DNA of 64,000 nucleotides from Arachis hypogaea (lineage: Eukaryota; Streptophyta; Magnoliopsida; Fabales; Fabaceae): positions 82,096,445 to 82,160,444 of the forward strand of contig NC_092051.1 in assembly GCF_003086295.3 (NCBI RefSeq), read 5' to 3'. Positions within the stretch are counted from its first letter, which is position 1; each line of letters opens with the position of its first letter. The notes beneath the pieces were generated by a model. That model was not told the DNA's origin, ran no database searches, and was given only the letters and a program-made list of their open reading frames with translations. Positions 11,170-23,966 of this stretch are shown here, one piece after another. The position numbers and the translations under genes are program-made.

Positions 11170-14099
11170 TGATGACTGCACATCATGTTATATTTTTCTA
11201 TGCTTTTTCACCCAAGAAATTAATGTTTAGTGCTTAATTATTGAGTATTTTTGTGCTTAAGCCATATATTACTTTGATCTCTTTGAATTGATTTGTTTTG
11301 TAGAAAATGGTAGAGAAAGAAGCAAAAAGCACAAAATAAGCTCAAACGCAAAAAAGAGCAAGTTAGCAACTCAAGTTAGCAACTTCAATAAAAGATTTTT
11401 GGCTCTAGGAAGAAGGAGAGCACGTTGGCAACTTAAAATCCAAGTTAAAAATGCCCTCTTGCAAAATCTTTGGCTCCAGGAAGAATAACAAACACCTTGC
11501 TAACTTGGAAAATCGAGTTTAGCAACGCCACTTTTTGGGCTTCTTGGCAGCCTGACATTGTCTTCTTCAAACAAGAATAACTTGAGCTAAAAAACTCTAA
11601 AAGAGGTTATTCTAGTGGCATTGGAAAGTAGGAATTAGGAGCTTTCCAAGCATATATGGCACTACATGGTGGACACTAAATCTGGAGGAGAAAACTTGCC
11701 CGAAAAGTGCAAGGATGAACATGGTATCAACATGTAGTAGGCCAGCTGACCTCTTCACCTTCCATGGAGTATATCTTGAGTTGTAGAGCTTTAAAAGATG
11801 CACTCTTAACGGCATTAGAAAGTAGACATTGAGAGCTTTCCAACGATATATCATAGGATGGATTTGACATACTTTTAAAGCTTCAAAAGTTGGCTTCATT
11901 TGGAGCATCAGAAACTGAACACGTTGGCAACTTGGAAACCAAGTTGGCAACACCCTTGCAAGAATTTGGCTTCCTGGGAGGTAGAATACACGTTGCCAAC
12001 TTGAGGAAGGTGAAGGCGTGTTTGCCAGCAATGCCTACAAGCTTGGCAGCCTTGGAAGGTAACCCACGTTGCCAACTTGAGAAGTGTGAAGGCGTGTTTG
12101 TCAATAACGCCGGCGACCCTGGCAGCCTGACCTTGTCCCCTTCCATGGAGTATATCTTGAGTTGAAGAGCTTCAAATGATGCACTATCAACGGCATTAGA
12201 AAGTAGACGTTCAGAGCTTTCCAACCATATATCATAGTATGGGGTTAACATTTTTTTGAAGCTTCAAAATCTGGCTTCATTTAGAGCTTCAGAATCTGAA
12301 GGCGTTGGCAACTTGGAAATACAAAGGCGTGTTTGCCAAAAATGTCTACGATTCTGGCAGGCTGACCTTGTCTCCTTCAATCCATAATAACATGAGCTAC
12401 AGAAGTCTAATTGAGGTGCTTTCAGTTGCGTTGGAAATCTGACATTCAGAGCTTTCCAATGATGTATAATAGTCTATAGTGGGCATGAAATTGAAGCTCA
12501 AATCATGGTCATATTTAAGCCCTAAGAACAAGAGCAAAGACTTGGACCTCCAGGGAACTAACACACACATTGCTAACTTGGGCTTGTGAAGGTGTTATTG
12601 CCACTAACGCCCAAGTGACCCCTAGAGCTTGGTTTTGGCTCAATTAACTTCACTCCGAGTCCATTTAAACCTGAAGCAAGCAAAGCCCATAAATCTCAAC
12701 CAATCAAGTCTACAAGAATCATCTAGAATAGTTAATTTTTATTTTGATTGTAATTTACTTTTAATTTCATTTCAATTTGTAATTTAGGAAAGCCTATATA
12801 AAGGCCATAGTTTCATAGAATTGGGGAGGTGGATACGGAGGAGACCAATTTGGAATTCTATGAATTGGCACACTCCATTGGGAGTGGGTCTTCGGACCCC
12901 TCCCCTCATACACTCTTCTTCCCTTTCTCTTCTCTTTTTCCTTAGTAGTAGTTTAGTTTAATTTGTAATTTTCATTTATGAATTCTTGAATTTTCAATTT
13001 CTATTTTGAATTCTCACTTTTACTTACATGCACTTTAATTTCATGCAATTTAGTTTTCATTTGAGAGCAATGACCACTTAACCTCTGCATTTGGGAAATG
13101 AGCTCTTTTCAATTTTGATTGAATTTATGTTTATCTCTTCTTCTCTTCTTCACTCTATCTTCATACTTGAGTATCTATTAGAACCCTTGCAAGAGAGTTT
13201 CGAGAGAAGGATCATAGGGTTTAGTTTGAGCTCTCTTGGCATAATGAAATTGATTATTGATTTAGAGTTGGTACATGACATATAACCACTCTAATATTGG
13301 GGTCTTTGGATTTATGTAATATGAAATTAGAAATCATGTTTGTTTTTCTAAGAAAGAGTTTTTGTGCTTCCAAGATTCAATCACCACCGAGAGGGGGATT
13401 GAATCTATTAGAATTTCATATGAGCCTCGAGAGAGGGATTATAGAATTCAGTTTGAGGCTCTTCTCTCATAATCCTCTTGATCAACACATTCTTAGTTGG
13501 TATGTGAGATGTAACCACTTTGAATTGAGGTCTTGAGGGTTGTTTGATTTTTGGATTAGAAATTGAACTTCATCTCTTCTCATGACCAATTAGATCACGA
13601 GAGTGGCAATTGATTATGTTGATAGAAATCGAGTCACCAAGAGATTGGGACTCAATTACTTACAATCTGCCATGGATCTATCTTACATGATTGAGAAGGA
13701 ATGAGACCCATTAATTCATGAGGAAACAACATCTCCAATCCCTTATGTCTTCCATCTTTACTTTCAGTCATTTACTTTCAAGCACTTTAATTTCTTGCAT
13801 TTTACTTTCTTGAACTTCGCTTTCCCGTACTTTATTTTTCTTGCTCTTTAATTTTCTAGCACTTTACTTTTACGTCATTTACTTTTTTTGCACTTTATTG
13901 CTTTCTTTTAATTTCTAGTCATTTATATTTCCTCTTGATTATCACTCCAAAATGATTATCTAACTAGAATAATCAATTTACTATTGATTGCTTAATCCTT
14001 TAATCCTCGTGGGATCGACCTCACTCTAAATGAGTTTTATTACTTAATGCGACCTGGTATACTTGCCGGTTACACGTGAAATCTAATTTTTCATGTATC
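11170..14099 (+). repeat. 2.9-kb LTR (TGATGACTGCACATCA...CATGTATCA), apparently solo
   Basis: It starts TGATGACTGCACATCA and ends ATTTTTCATGTATCA. The next bases, AGTTTTTGGCG, look like the start of a primer site, and the host long LTR then resumes. The 3' end shares GTGGGATCGACCTCACTC, ATGCGACC and CTTGCCGGT with the LTR at 45661-47520, so the two families are related. Its U3 holds four copies of the GTTGGAAAG/CTTTCCAA block (near 11620, 11810, 12190 and 12440), alternating with GTTGGCAACTTG hairpin arms. U5 has repeats of the TTTACTTTCTTGCA type (13750-13930). Confidence 0.65.
12795..12803 (+). promoter_or_regulatory. TATA box of the 2.9-kb LTR
   Basis: TATATAAAG lies downstream of the hairpin and block arrays and upstream of the pyrimidine-rich U5. 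This is the expected core promoter position. It is inferred from sequence and spacing only. Confidence 0.5.
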
Positions 14100-15007
14100 A
14101 AGTTTTTGGCGTTGTGGGTAGACAATCGACACATGAGCTCATAACGTAAATAGGAAAGACATTCGTCATATGCATTTGTGTGAATTGCTTGGGTGTTCTT
14201 GTGTTGCTGTACTATGTGAATTCCTTGTGTTGCTTGTTATTTGCTTGGGTGTTCTTGTCTTACGTGTCTGCTTGTGTTCGTTGGTTCCTGAATATGACAA
14301 GGATTAAGGTAATTGAGAACTGATGTGTAAGAATGGTTAATGAAATTGAGGTGACTATGAAGTGATTTCTGTAATTGAGAACTGATCAATGTAACTCAAA
14401 ATTAAGTAACATGAACGGATTTATTTAAAGGAACATAGTTTGAAAAAACTGACTAAAGTCTTTAAAGTAAGTTTTAAAGAATTCTAAAGGTTAAATAAAG
14501 GTTTTTATTTTAATGTTATAAGGAAATTATTTACAATTTATTTCTTTATTCTCACGGCTTTCACTTTTCCAACTGAAAATATGTAGTTTGTTCTCCCCCA
14601 AAAATTTGTCACCTTTTCAGTGATACAGGTTTAAAGACTCAGTATGAAGTTGTGGGCGAATAGTAAAATTTATTTACGATTCCTGATACTTTTATGGAGT
14701 CCCCTCGCTCTTGTTGCTTAAGATTTTATTTTATATAAAGGTGGTAGGTTTGGTATGTTGTATTTGAATTTTATTTGATTTTTTTTGTATAATATTTATT
14801 ATTAATACTATTTATATGATTATTATTACTTGTAAATCATTGATATATGACTTTGATAAATAAAAACCAAAATTTCCTGGAGTTTTCTCATAACTAAAGT
14901 GCGATATCGATATAAAGGCTCAATATTAAATAGATAATAAAAGAAAGCAGGTTAGTAACACCTTACTTTTAGTACGATCATGACGTGCTAGAAGTTGGGT
15001 CGTTACA

Positions 15008-18000
15008 CATGACCACCAAAATTTTGAAAAGCAATGCCAAGTTCTAGGCCTACGCACCCCTTGTGCATATGCTTCCTTCTTTTTCGTGAAAAAAAATTTT
15101 CATGCATACGCACAACTCTCAATTCAAAAATTCGGAAATGCAAAATAGTAGGAGGTTCGGTGCGTATGTACTAGTGATGTATACACGTCACTTTGACTTT
15201 TTCCAGCTCGTGCGTATGCACGGCAGATGCATACGGACCAATTCAAAAATAATGAACACCTTTTCTTGTGCGAACCCTAACTCACACTAACCCTTCACTC
15301 ACTTCTCTCTTGTACAAACACTCTTCTCCTCCCTTCCTCTCTTTCATCTTCGCCACCATTGCAGCCCAGCATCTCTTAACCACCCTCAGCCGCTACCAAC
15401 AACCATCACCACTGCTCCCTTCTCTTTTTCTTCTTATTCTTTTCTTTCATTCTTCTCCCCACCCCCCCAAAACCGCTATACTCTCTCCCTTTCTCTTAGA
15501 ATCGGAGCGGCAGCCCTATTCTTTTTCTGGTGACCATTTGCCATCTCTGGCCGTGGCAACAACATAGTACCACCGCATCCCTCTCTCCCTTCTCTGCTTC
15601 AAACATTTTTGTTCTGCATTCCAGGTTTTTATTGAACTTTGTTTCTCTTATGTTTTCAAGTTCTAGTTATTTTCTAATTTCTATTTAGTGGATTCTAGGT
15701 TATTAGGATAGGTTAGTTTAGTTTATTGGATTCTGATTTTAGCTAAAAGTGTTTGGAATTATTCTGTTTGCTGATGAATATTACTATTGGAATTGCTGAT
15801 TTATGATGGATAATTGATGATTTTGCTAATGAATTATTGTTGCCATAGTTTGAATATTATTGGGTTGTGTGGAGATTTATTATTTTATTGTTGTTTTGTT
15901 GAATTTGTTGCTGGGGTATTAAGATTGTTTGATTCTGTTAATTCAATGTGTTGATTGTTGGGTTATTTGATTATGCATGGGTATTGCTATTTTGCATTAT
16001 GTACTACTAGTGTGATACTTCATCATGTTATTAGGCTTTCTTGAGTCCTCATTTCGATTTATTTTGATTGATTAGACTGCTGTTATGATAAATTTCTGAT
16101 CAACGCTGCTGATTTTTGGTGTTACTGATGTTGAATTTTATGAATTGGTGCTGTAAAGTTTATTAATTAATGCTATTTTGTGTTGTTTATAACTTTGCAT
16201 GCCAAATGTTTGTAAATTTGACTCACAAAGCTTCTTATTGAAAATTTTAGTCAATTTTTTGCATCCTTGCTTGTTCTCCTCGTATTTTGACTATGTGCAT
16301 TGATGAAATTTGATTTGTTTTCAATTCACCGACATTTTTGAACTTCGAATGTTTGAGGTTTTTTTCCTAATATTGCAAGTTTGATACACTTTTTCGTATG
16401 TGATGCTATTTGATTAACTTTGTTTGTGCTAATTGGTTGGGTTACATTAGGCGTGAACTTCAAATTTTTTATATCAATCTTGTGATGTTAGTTATGAAAG
16501 CATTACTGTTTGAACATGCTATCCACACCTTATTTGAACATTGTTCTTGTTTTATTCATTCACCAATTTCTTATGAATATGCCTCTATGTATTGCTTGTA
16601 TTCTAAATTGCATATGGTAACTACCATGTAATTGGAATTTATGATTCTGGTTTGGCATTTAATTGAGAATGATACTTTTGTGTACTGCGTGTGTTTTGTT
16701 TGTAATCTTGGCTTGTTTTCTTTGTTCCTATAGTTAATATTGACTTCCCCTCAATTGTTTTTACGATGAGCAATAAAGGAAAAAAGATGAAGGAAAAAGT
16801 AGAAGCAAGGAGTCAAAAAAATGGAACACCGTAACAAGCGGCGTTATGAGCACCTGAAGAGATTAGCCAGTTGTAGCAACCCACCTCCTGAGAAGCCCGA
16901 TACCACTAAGACAAGATCAGAGCAGGGTGAAGAAGAGAATCGGATGATGGACTTGGATGCACACCAATCACAACACCCTGAGAATCCACCAGCTGAAGGT
17001 GGAGATTTGTAGAGTCTCCATGACCCCTCCCTAATCATAGCAAGCGCACAATGGACCATGCAGAATTTAAGTGTGAGGGAAGATTGGATCAGGATTGGGT
17101 CGTAACATTTCTATTCCAAACACTTGCACTTTTATTTTTATTATTATGATGTTTTTTTGGATTACTTATTAGTATTTTGATACTTCGAATCCCCTTTTTC
17201 TTGTTTATTTGCATTTTAGTTCGGTTGTATATAACTTAATACTTTATTTCAGTTCTAGTATGTTCTTTCTTTTCTTAATATGGTTTGTACATATTATTTT
17301 TATCTTTTGTTGTGTGTAGATGAATATTAGATAATATGATCTAGGTAATTTTTCTCTATATGCATGAGATGATTTAGATTATATAGAATAGGAAAAAGAA
17401 CTTAGAAATTTGATTTTCATCCAAACACCCTTTACAAAAAAAAAGATTTTTTGATACTTGGTTAAAATAATAAATTTTAAAGAATTTGTTTTAGGGCATC
17501 CCATTAATTTGAGTAAAATTTTTCTTTTGAACTTGCTTGAAAAATAAGTGTGGAATATAGATTAGAGCAAGAACACACAACCAAGTGAGGTTTGAGCCTT
17601 AAGGTGTGGTACATATTTCAACTACTATTTTATTCTTGTGTGTGTTATTCTCTTTCTATAATTGCAATCTTTGAATTGTCTGATTTTTTATGTCCAAGTG
17701 GTGTACGAATACATTTATATGATTGAGGCTATTCTTTCATTTTAGCTCACTTACCCTTTAATCTACTATTATATCCAATTTTAAGCTTTTTTTTTACCTC
17801 TTTGTTCATAATTTTAGTACAACACTACCCCTAAGAAAATAATAATAAATGTCCTTATTTGATCTTTGATTAACTTAGGTGAGTTGGTGCTGTATGATCT
17901 AAGTACGGGAGAAGGAAAAAGGAAGAAAACTTTGACAGAGGACAAAAATGTATTTTGTATTTATTAAAAATCATACGAATTGGGTATATATTTATGCATT

Positions 18001-18440
18001 AAATTCTTGGACCATATACATTAATCTTGGGTATATATCATGTTAAAAAAATTGTGAAAAATAAAAAAGGAGATGAATGTTATCCCAAAAAAAAGTTTGA
18101 GAAATAAATGCATGTGATGTGAATCAAGAAAATGCATGAGTGTGGTAAGTGAATAATGGATAGTTAGGTTTTGCATTATAATTGAATAGGTTATTGTAGG
18201 TTAGGTGGGAGTTATACTAATCAAAGATTTAAATTCTTAGTCCACTTGAGCAAACACATTCTCACCTTTACCTTAACCCCATTACAACTATTGAAAGTCC
18301 TCATGATATTTGTATGCATGAATTCAATATATTGTTGATTGTTAAAAGAAGAACAAGTCTTAGAAAGCAAGATTAAAAGAGAATTGAGTGAAACAACCCT
18401 AAATACTTCAGCGATTGGAAAATATATACATCCGATGAGG
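15008..18440 (+). mobile_element. 3' tail of a non-autonomous element, copy 1
   Basis: It begins abruptly after the TTACA of the preceding LTR, with CATACGCAC/GTGCGTATGCAC repeats. A CT-rich leader with CCACCATTGCAGCCCAGC follows (15300-15400), then a long AT-rich spacer. An exon-like piece starts ATGAGCAATAAAGG (16765) after an AG acceptor-like site and contains PPAEGGDL before a stop at 17010. The part from 17500 shares AACACACAACCA, TTTGAGCCTTAA and TTGTGTGT with copy 2 (23010-23100). The two copies align from about 15300/21400 to 18440/23950. Apart from the exon-like piece I see no coding potential. Confidence 0.55.
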
Positions 18441-19151
18441 GTTCGATTGCTCAGTTCTATGTTCCCTTTTCTCGTAAAATCTTATCTTGCATGTTTGTAA
18501 AATTTTCTAGAACTCAAAGCAATTAATGGGATTAACTTTATTGTTATTGTTTTTAGATCTCTATGTTTATATATATTTTTGGAAATTGATTTATTTTGAT
18601 TAGTTTTAGAGTACATTTTGAGCATTCTTGGCTTGGTTTTAATCTTGAGTCATTAATAACCAACTTATGTTGGTGATCTAGATTTGTTAGTTAATCTTAT
18701 TTCCATTGATGCTACTTATGGATTGGGATTAACTAGGCCTATTTGACTTTCTCTCAATATGGGGATAACGTAATAGGCTTAACTCTTGGTAATTATTGTG
18801 TTAATATTAATGATTAGGATAGAAGACCTTGGTTCTCAGTCCTTTCCATGAATGTCTCTTTAGTATTTGTTATCTTTAATTGTTTTCTTTATTTTATTGT
18901 CATTTAGATTATTGTCTTCTTATCCGCAAACCACCCCTGTGAATCTCATAACCGATAATACACATACCTCACTGCAATTCCTTTGAGAGGCATCACGAGG
19001 TTTAAATACTCTCGGTTATTATTGGTTTGCATTGTGACAAACAAAATTAAACTTTGGTGTGAGGATCAATTGCTGTTTTGGACTATGCTTGCAACGAAAC
19101 AATTCTATTTCTATTGAGAGATTCTAAGCCGGCATAAATATTCACCCATCA
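18441..19151 (+). repeat. LTR, 3' portion (left boundary unresolved)
   Basis: It ends ATTCACCCATCA at 19151, immediately before AGTTTTTGGCGCCGTTG. Shortly upstream are GAGGTTTAAATACTCTCGGTTATTATTGG and a tRNA-Asp-type junction, as in the LTRs ending at 57194 and (reverse) 4535. No TG start is evident. If the LTR is about 1.5 kb like its relatives it would begin near 17660, which would make part of the 'tail' LTR sequence. Confidence 0.5.
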
Positions 19152-19157
19152 AGTTTT

Positions 19158-19175
19158 TGGCGCCGTTGCTGGGGA
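19158..19175 (+). other. Primer binding site, tRNA-Asp type
   Basis: TGGCGCCGTTGCTGGGGA lies six bases after the LTR end, with one mismatch to the tRNA-Asp complement. It orients this element on the plus strand. Confidence 0.8.
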
Positions 19176-19337
19176 CTTACAATGTGTGCTTGTTATTACT
19201 TATTGTTCATATGTGAATATTTTAAATAGTTTGGTTTTTGTTTGTTTGCTAGTTTTGGTTTAGGAGTTTGTCTTCTTTGTTCTTATTAGCTTTTGTCTTT
19301 ACTGTCTCTTTTCACTATAAATTCTTACCTTTTTTGC

Positions 19338-20834
19338 TATGAATTTGGTTCAAACTATGGTGTAGGAAATGAAAGTTTCAACGAGGGTTTGCATCAAGGA
19401 TTTAGTAATCAAAGGTGGAAGGAGACTCAAGCCTATGGACACTCTTCATAGCAACAATCTCTTCCGATTTCTCATGGTTACAATCTAACTCTTATTGCAT
19501 ACCAATCTAATAGATGTGGTGGACCTATTTGTGGTTGTCAACCACAATCATCCTATGCATATGAATCCCCTCATCAACATTATTATCAACCTTACTCACA
19601 AGTCCCATACCACCATTCCCCTCCATATGATCCTAACCCATATCTACTATACCAACAACCATATGAACCATAATTAGAGCCACCACCATTTCAACACCAA
19701 TAATCCCAAGAACCATCACTTTTATATACACACTCTCACCAGGATGAACCACCTTTAACTATGAAATCTTTCTTCCAAACCATGAGCCCTCTTTTTCACC
19801 ATCTCCTTCATTGAATGAAGCTCTCCAACCTTTAATGCAAGAACAAAGAGGGCTAGAGACCATAGTGGCTACCATGAATGAAGCCATTAACCGTGTAGTC
19901 TCCTACCTATGCTCATGCAATCAAGACACTCCCATTGACGAATATGGAGGATTCACCGAAGAGCGTAATAAGGAGAAGAGCTTGGAAAAGAGGAAAAGAG
20001 GCATGAATTGCCATAAGTGGAAGATGTTGACATCATTCAATTTGAAGGAGTGGTTGGAGAATTCGGAGAGGTTGATCAAGAAATGGATTCAATCATTAAT
20101 GAGTTTTTATCTACACTAACAAATCACCCCGATTATTTAGTTAAACCCTCTCCCATTGGACATGAAATAGAGGTCAAGGAGGAATGTGCACAACCTCTAA
20201 GACGCTTTGTAATGGGGAAAGATTAGGAGAAGTTGTCAAGCAAGAGGAGGGAAGTGAAAAGGCTTGTCTAGAGGTTGAAGTTATCGAAGAAGAGCACAAG
20301 GGAGTGAAAACTGTCTTGCCCAAGTTATTGGAGACCTCTCTCCCTAAGTCACCATTATCCATCTTAACATTTGAGTGGGTAAAATTCATGTCCCTAAATT
20401 TTATTATCCCAATTGAATATGGGTTGCTTGAAACGGATGGTCAACTTAGAAATATTTGTGGATTCAAGAGTAAAATAGAGATGGTTAGGGGTTGGAAGCA
20501 CCATTCTAGGTTCATCATGGTTAAATCATCAAAGTTTAAATTCAATAGTTGGAGGGTTGCTAAATTGAATCGGTCTAGGAGGATGTTTGGGTGCTTGTGT
20601 GAGAATTCTAAAGTGAGGATACCACTCGGAAGGAATTGCCATGATCAACTTGAAGATGGGTGCAAAAACAAGGTATGGGATCTCGGATTACAAGATGAGG
20701 ATCAATTTTTGGAGCTCTTGACTTGTGTGGAACTCCAACATAGTTTGGTGCACTTGGTTGGAAATTTCGGCAATCAATGGAAGTCCAAGCATTGGTGGAG
20801 GTTCAAGGACGAATTCAAGCACAAGCCTCCTTGA
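19338..20834 (+). pseudogene. Degenerate ORF of unknown function, copy 2
   Basis: The same protein family as 2503-4368 and 57762-58779. Near the N-terminus are EFGSNYGVG and QRWKETQAYG, then a Pro/Tyr-rich stretch with stops. A middle region is acidic (EDVDIIQFEGVVGEFGEVDQ). The best preserved part is 20184-20834 (216 codons), with ETSLPKSPLS, FEWVKFMSLNF, YGLLETDGQLRNICGF, a basic stretch, WDLGLQDEDQF and the end WWRFKDEFKHKPP. At least two frameshifts (near 20000 and 20200) separate the pieces. The expected start codon reads ATA. It does not resemble Gag, protease, RT or integrase. Confidence 0.75.
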
Positions 20835-23800
20835 TTAGAGCTTTCCAAATTGTCCAACTAAAGGACAATAAACAAAAGTGTAGGTGGGAGAGACCCCACC
20901 ATGATAAACTCTTTCCACTTTTCTCTTTTGTATATAGTTGATGAATAAATTGAGTTTCCATTATTAGGTACTTCCTTTTTCTATATCACTCTTGTATTTA
21001 TTGCTCTTAGATGTTAGTTGCTTGGCTAAATTTTAGCTCTAGGTTGCATATTTAAATAGTCAATAATATTCTCTTGAATTGCCTTTTTATTTTGCATTGC
21101 ATGTTTAAAGATTTGGTTAATTTTAGAGTTTGGCTTGTATTTAAAGGAAAAAAAACTCTCATGCGTACGAGTGCCTTCTGCATACACGTGACCTCCCATC
21201 CTGAAGAGAATCGTGACCGTGCCAGGATCGTGCGGGTATTGTGTCGCTGCATGGCCTGAACAGAGAGTTATGCGAGAACTGTGCATTTAGCACAATTCCA
21301 ACTCGCGCGTACGCATGGCTTCCGCATACGCGCCACCTTATATTTTCCCATGTCACGCATATGTGTGACCTTCAACGTACGCATGACCCCCCTGTTCACA
21401 TACTCTTCTTTTCTTCTCTTCTCTCTATTTATTTTCTTCTTTTCTCTTTCTCTTCTCTTCTCTTCTCTCCCATTTTATCATCATTCACCATTTATTACCA
21501 TCTCCATTAATTAGTTAGTTGGTTAGTTTTGTTTTAGTAGATTAGGTGGTTAGGATAGTTTAGATTTTAGTGATAAGTGTTGGATTATTGATTTGATTTG
21601 CTGATTCTGATGAGATATTACTACTGATTACTAACTTGATGCTATTTTAGCATCATCATTATGAATATTTATTGTTGAATTTCTTTGTTGAGCTTATGCT
21701 TTGTTGCTTGGTATTGAATTTTCATGCTTAATAATTGTGCATACCAAGTACTTATGAATTGCCTTCAAAGCACTCTAAATCTTTTGAATTACATGTTTTG
21801 GCCTCCATGTGATTTAAATTCTTTAACCATGACTAGGCAATTTCCTGATTGTTGATGATGTGCATTTATCTTAATCCATTGTGTTGCTTGATCATATGCA
21901 TCCATATTGATTATTCGTTTAATTACAAGGTTATGCTTATGCCTTAATGACATGTTGACCCTTAATTGCCCAACTATCTGCTCTACACATACTTGAAACT
22001 AGTCATTTTGGCATAATACTTCATTTGTGAAACTGGATTGTAAGCTCATCTAGTGACATCTTTTTGAAATTTTTAAGCTTTATGGACCATGCTTGCTATG
22101 CAACTAATCTCACCTTATATCTCTCTTTTCATATATTGCATAGCACCCATGCTCCCCCACTTTATGTCAATTAGGTGATGCAAACAACAAAATTCAAAGT
22201 ATGTCATTGATTGATGTGTGATTTTTATAGTTTCTTTTGTTCATTAAGTTTCCTTGCACATCAACCAATTTCTTTCATTATCCATTTCACAATTGCTTAA
22301 TTCTTGCTTGAGTTCTTTCTTGCGTCTTTATTACTTGTTTGTTTGTTTTAACTTACAAGTTTTCTTTAGAGTATCTTAAGCACACTAGAATGAGTGAAGT
22401 GCATACTTCTTTTGGGTAATTGTGACATAGCTTTCAATGCTAGTGCGTGTGTGTTCTAAACCGCGCACAACTTAGAATTCACACAATTGCTTTCATCAAT
22501 GTCACACACTAATTCACTCACTTCATTTTAGTGATCATCACCTCATTCCAACAATATATGCTTCCTTTCTTTTGCATTTACTCGTCTTACTATCCTATTT
22601 TTTATCTTGCAGGATGATTCATCATAAGCAAAAAGAAAAGCAGAAGAAAGAACATGCAGCAGCCGGTTGATCCACCAGCCGAAGGTGGCGATTTGCGTAG
22701 TCGCCGTATCCCACTTGCTCATTTTTGAATGCCCCGAGAACGGTGCAAACTTTTAAGTGTGCGGAGGTCGTCCGACCGATCTGCCAATCTTGAGTGAAAA
22801 ATTATAATCCCAACACTTTCACATTTTAATTTTTCTATTATTACCATATCTTTTAGAATTTTTAGTTGTATTTTCTTGGTTTGCATATATATAATAAGCT
22901 TAGTCAAAATAATGAGATTTTCCAAGGAAATATCTATAGGGCACCCCAATTGATTTGAGTTTAAACTTTTCATTGAAACTTGCATGATTTATACATTGGA
23001 AAATACAGTTCTTGAGCTAAGAACACACAACCATGTGAGTTTTGAGCCTTAATGTGTGGTTAAACTATATGAACCACTATTTTCATTCTTGTGTGTATTA
23101 TTCTCTTTCTATGATTGCGATCTTTGATTTGTTTGATTCTTTATGTCCATTATTTTGTGTATGAATGCATTTATATAATTGAGGCCTTGATTTCATTTGA
23201 GCTCACTTACCCAAATAGCCTTACTCTTTTATCTACCTTTGTTAACTAATTTTGATCTTTTTTTAATCACCTTTGGTTTTTTAGTTTAGCACATCATTAC
23301 CTCTAAGTGAAAAATAATAAATATCCTTAATTTGGATCTTTGATTAGCTTAAGTCAGTGAGAGTGTGTATCATTTAAGTATGAAAAAATTTGGGAACTTT
23401 GGTTGATAAAAATGTGGTTTTTGTTTCTTTTGAAAATATTAGAAATTTGGGTACATACTCATGTATGAATTATGTAAACCATATGCATTCACCTTTTGTA
23501 TATACTATGTTATTGTTGAAAAGAATATATATATATATATATATATATAAGAAAAAAAAGAAAGAAAAAGAAAAAAAAAAGAAAAAAAAGAATAAAAAGG
23601 GGACAAAATGCTCCAAAAAAGAGTAATAATAATAACGCATATGTGTTATGGTTGAAAAGAATACATGAGTATGTGGAAAAAGTGAGAATTATAGGTAGCT
23701 AGGTGTTGTGTTAAAATTATATAGATTGTTATATGTATTTGGTGAGAGCTTAGGTTATTTAAAGATGCAAATTTCAAGCTCACTAAGCCATATATATCCT

Positions 23801-23966
23801 TACCTTAACCCTAGTCCTATTACAACCTTGTGGAAAGTCATCATGATAATTGCATCTATGCGTTGAATGATTGTTGATTGTTAGATAAAAAAACAAATCT
23901 TAGAAAACATGATTAGAGGAAAATTGAGTGGATCAAACCTAAACACTTGAGCGACTAGAGTGTATA
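20835..23966 (+). mobile_element. 3' tail of the non-autonomous element, copy 2
   Basis: Directly follows the ORF. It contains CGCGTACGCATGGC-type repeats (21160-21390), a CT-rich leader (21400-21480), an AT-rich spacer, an acceptor-like CTTGCAG, and an exon-like piece from 22616 with PPAEGGDL that corresponds to 16980 in copy 1. The tail then runs into spacer with an AT microsatellite. It is cut at 23966 by the next LTR. No credible host gene is present. Confidence 0.6.
23524..23549. repeat. (AT)13 microsatellite and A/G-rich tract
   Basis: An uninterrupted AT dinucleotide run is followed to about 23606 by an A-rich purine tract. Short Lys-rich ORFs across it are compositional artefacts. 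Confidence 0.95.

Larger units (their letters stand above)
9236..15007 (+). repeat. Long LTR ending GGGTCGTTACA, split by another LTR
   Basis: The 3' end, AGTACGATCATGACGTGC...GTTGGGTCGTTACA, is the inverse of the start of the LTR at 60730, so the family is the same. The stretch after the insertion (14130 on, CATGAGCTCAT...CATATGCAT) resembles 7020-7070 of the first long LTR. The left boundary is only approximate. ORFs here are short and unconvincing. 9236-11169 and 14100-15007 are the visible pieces. Confidence 0.45.

Noticed and set aside
15268..15567. 99-codon Ser/Pro/Leu ORF
   Set aside because: CT-rich leader of the element tail. The matching region in the second tail (21400-21500) does not keep the frame.
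23390..23626. 78-codon ORF with poly-Lys end
   Set aside because: The frame runs through an AT microsatellite and an A-rich tract. It is an artefact of repeats.
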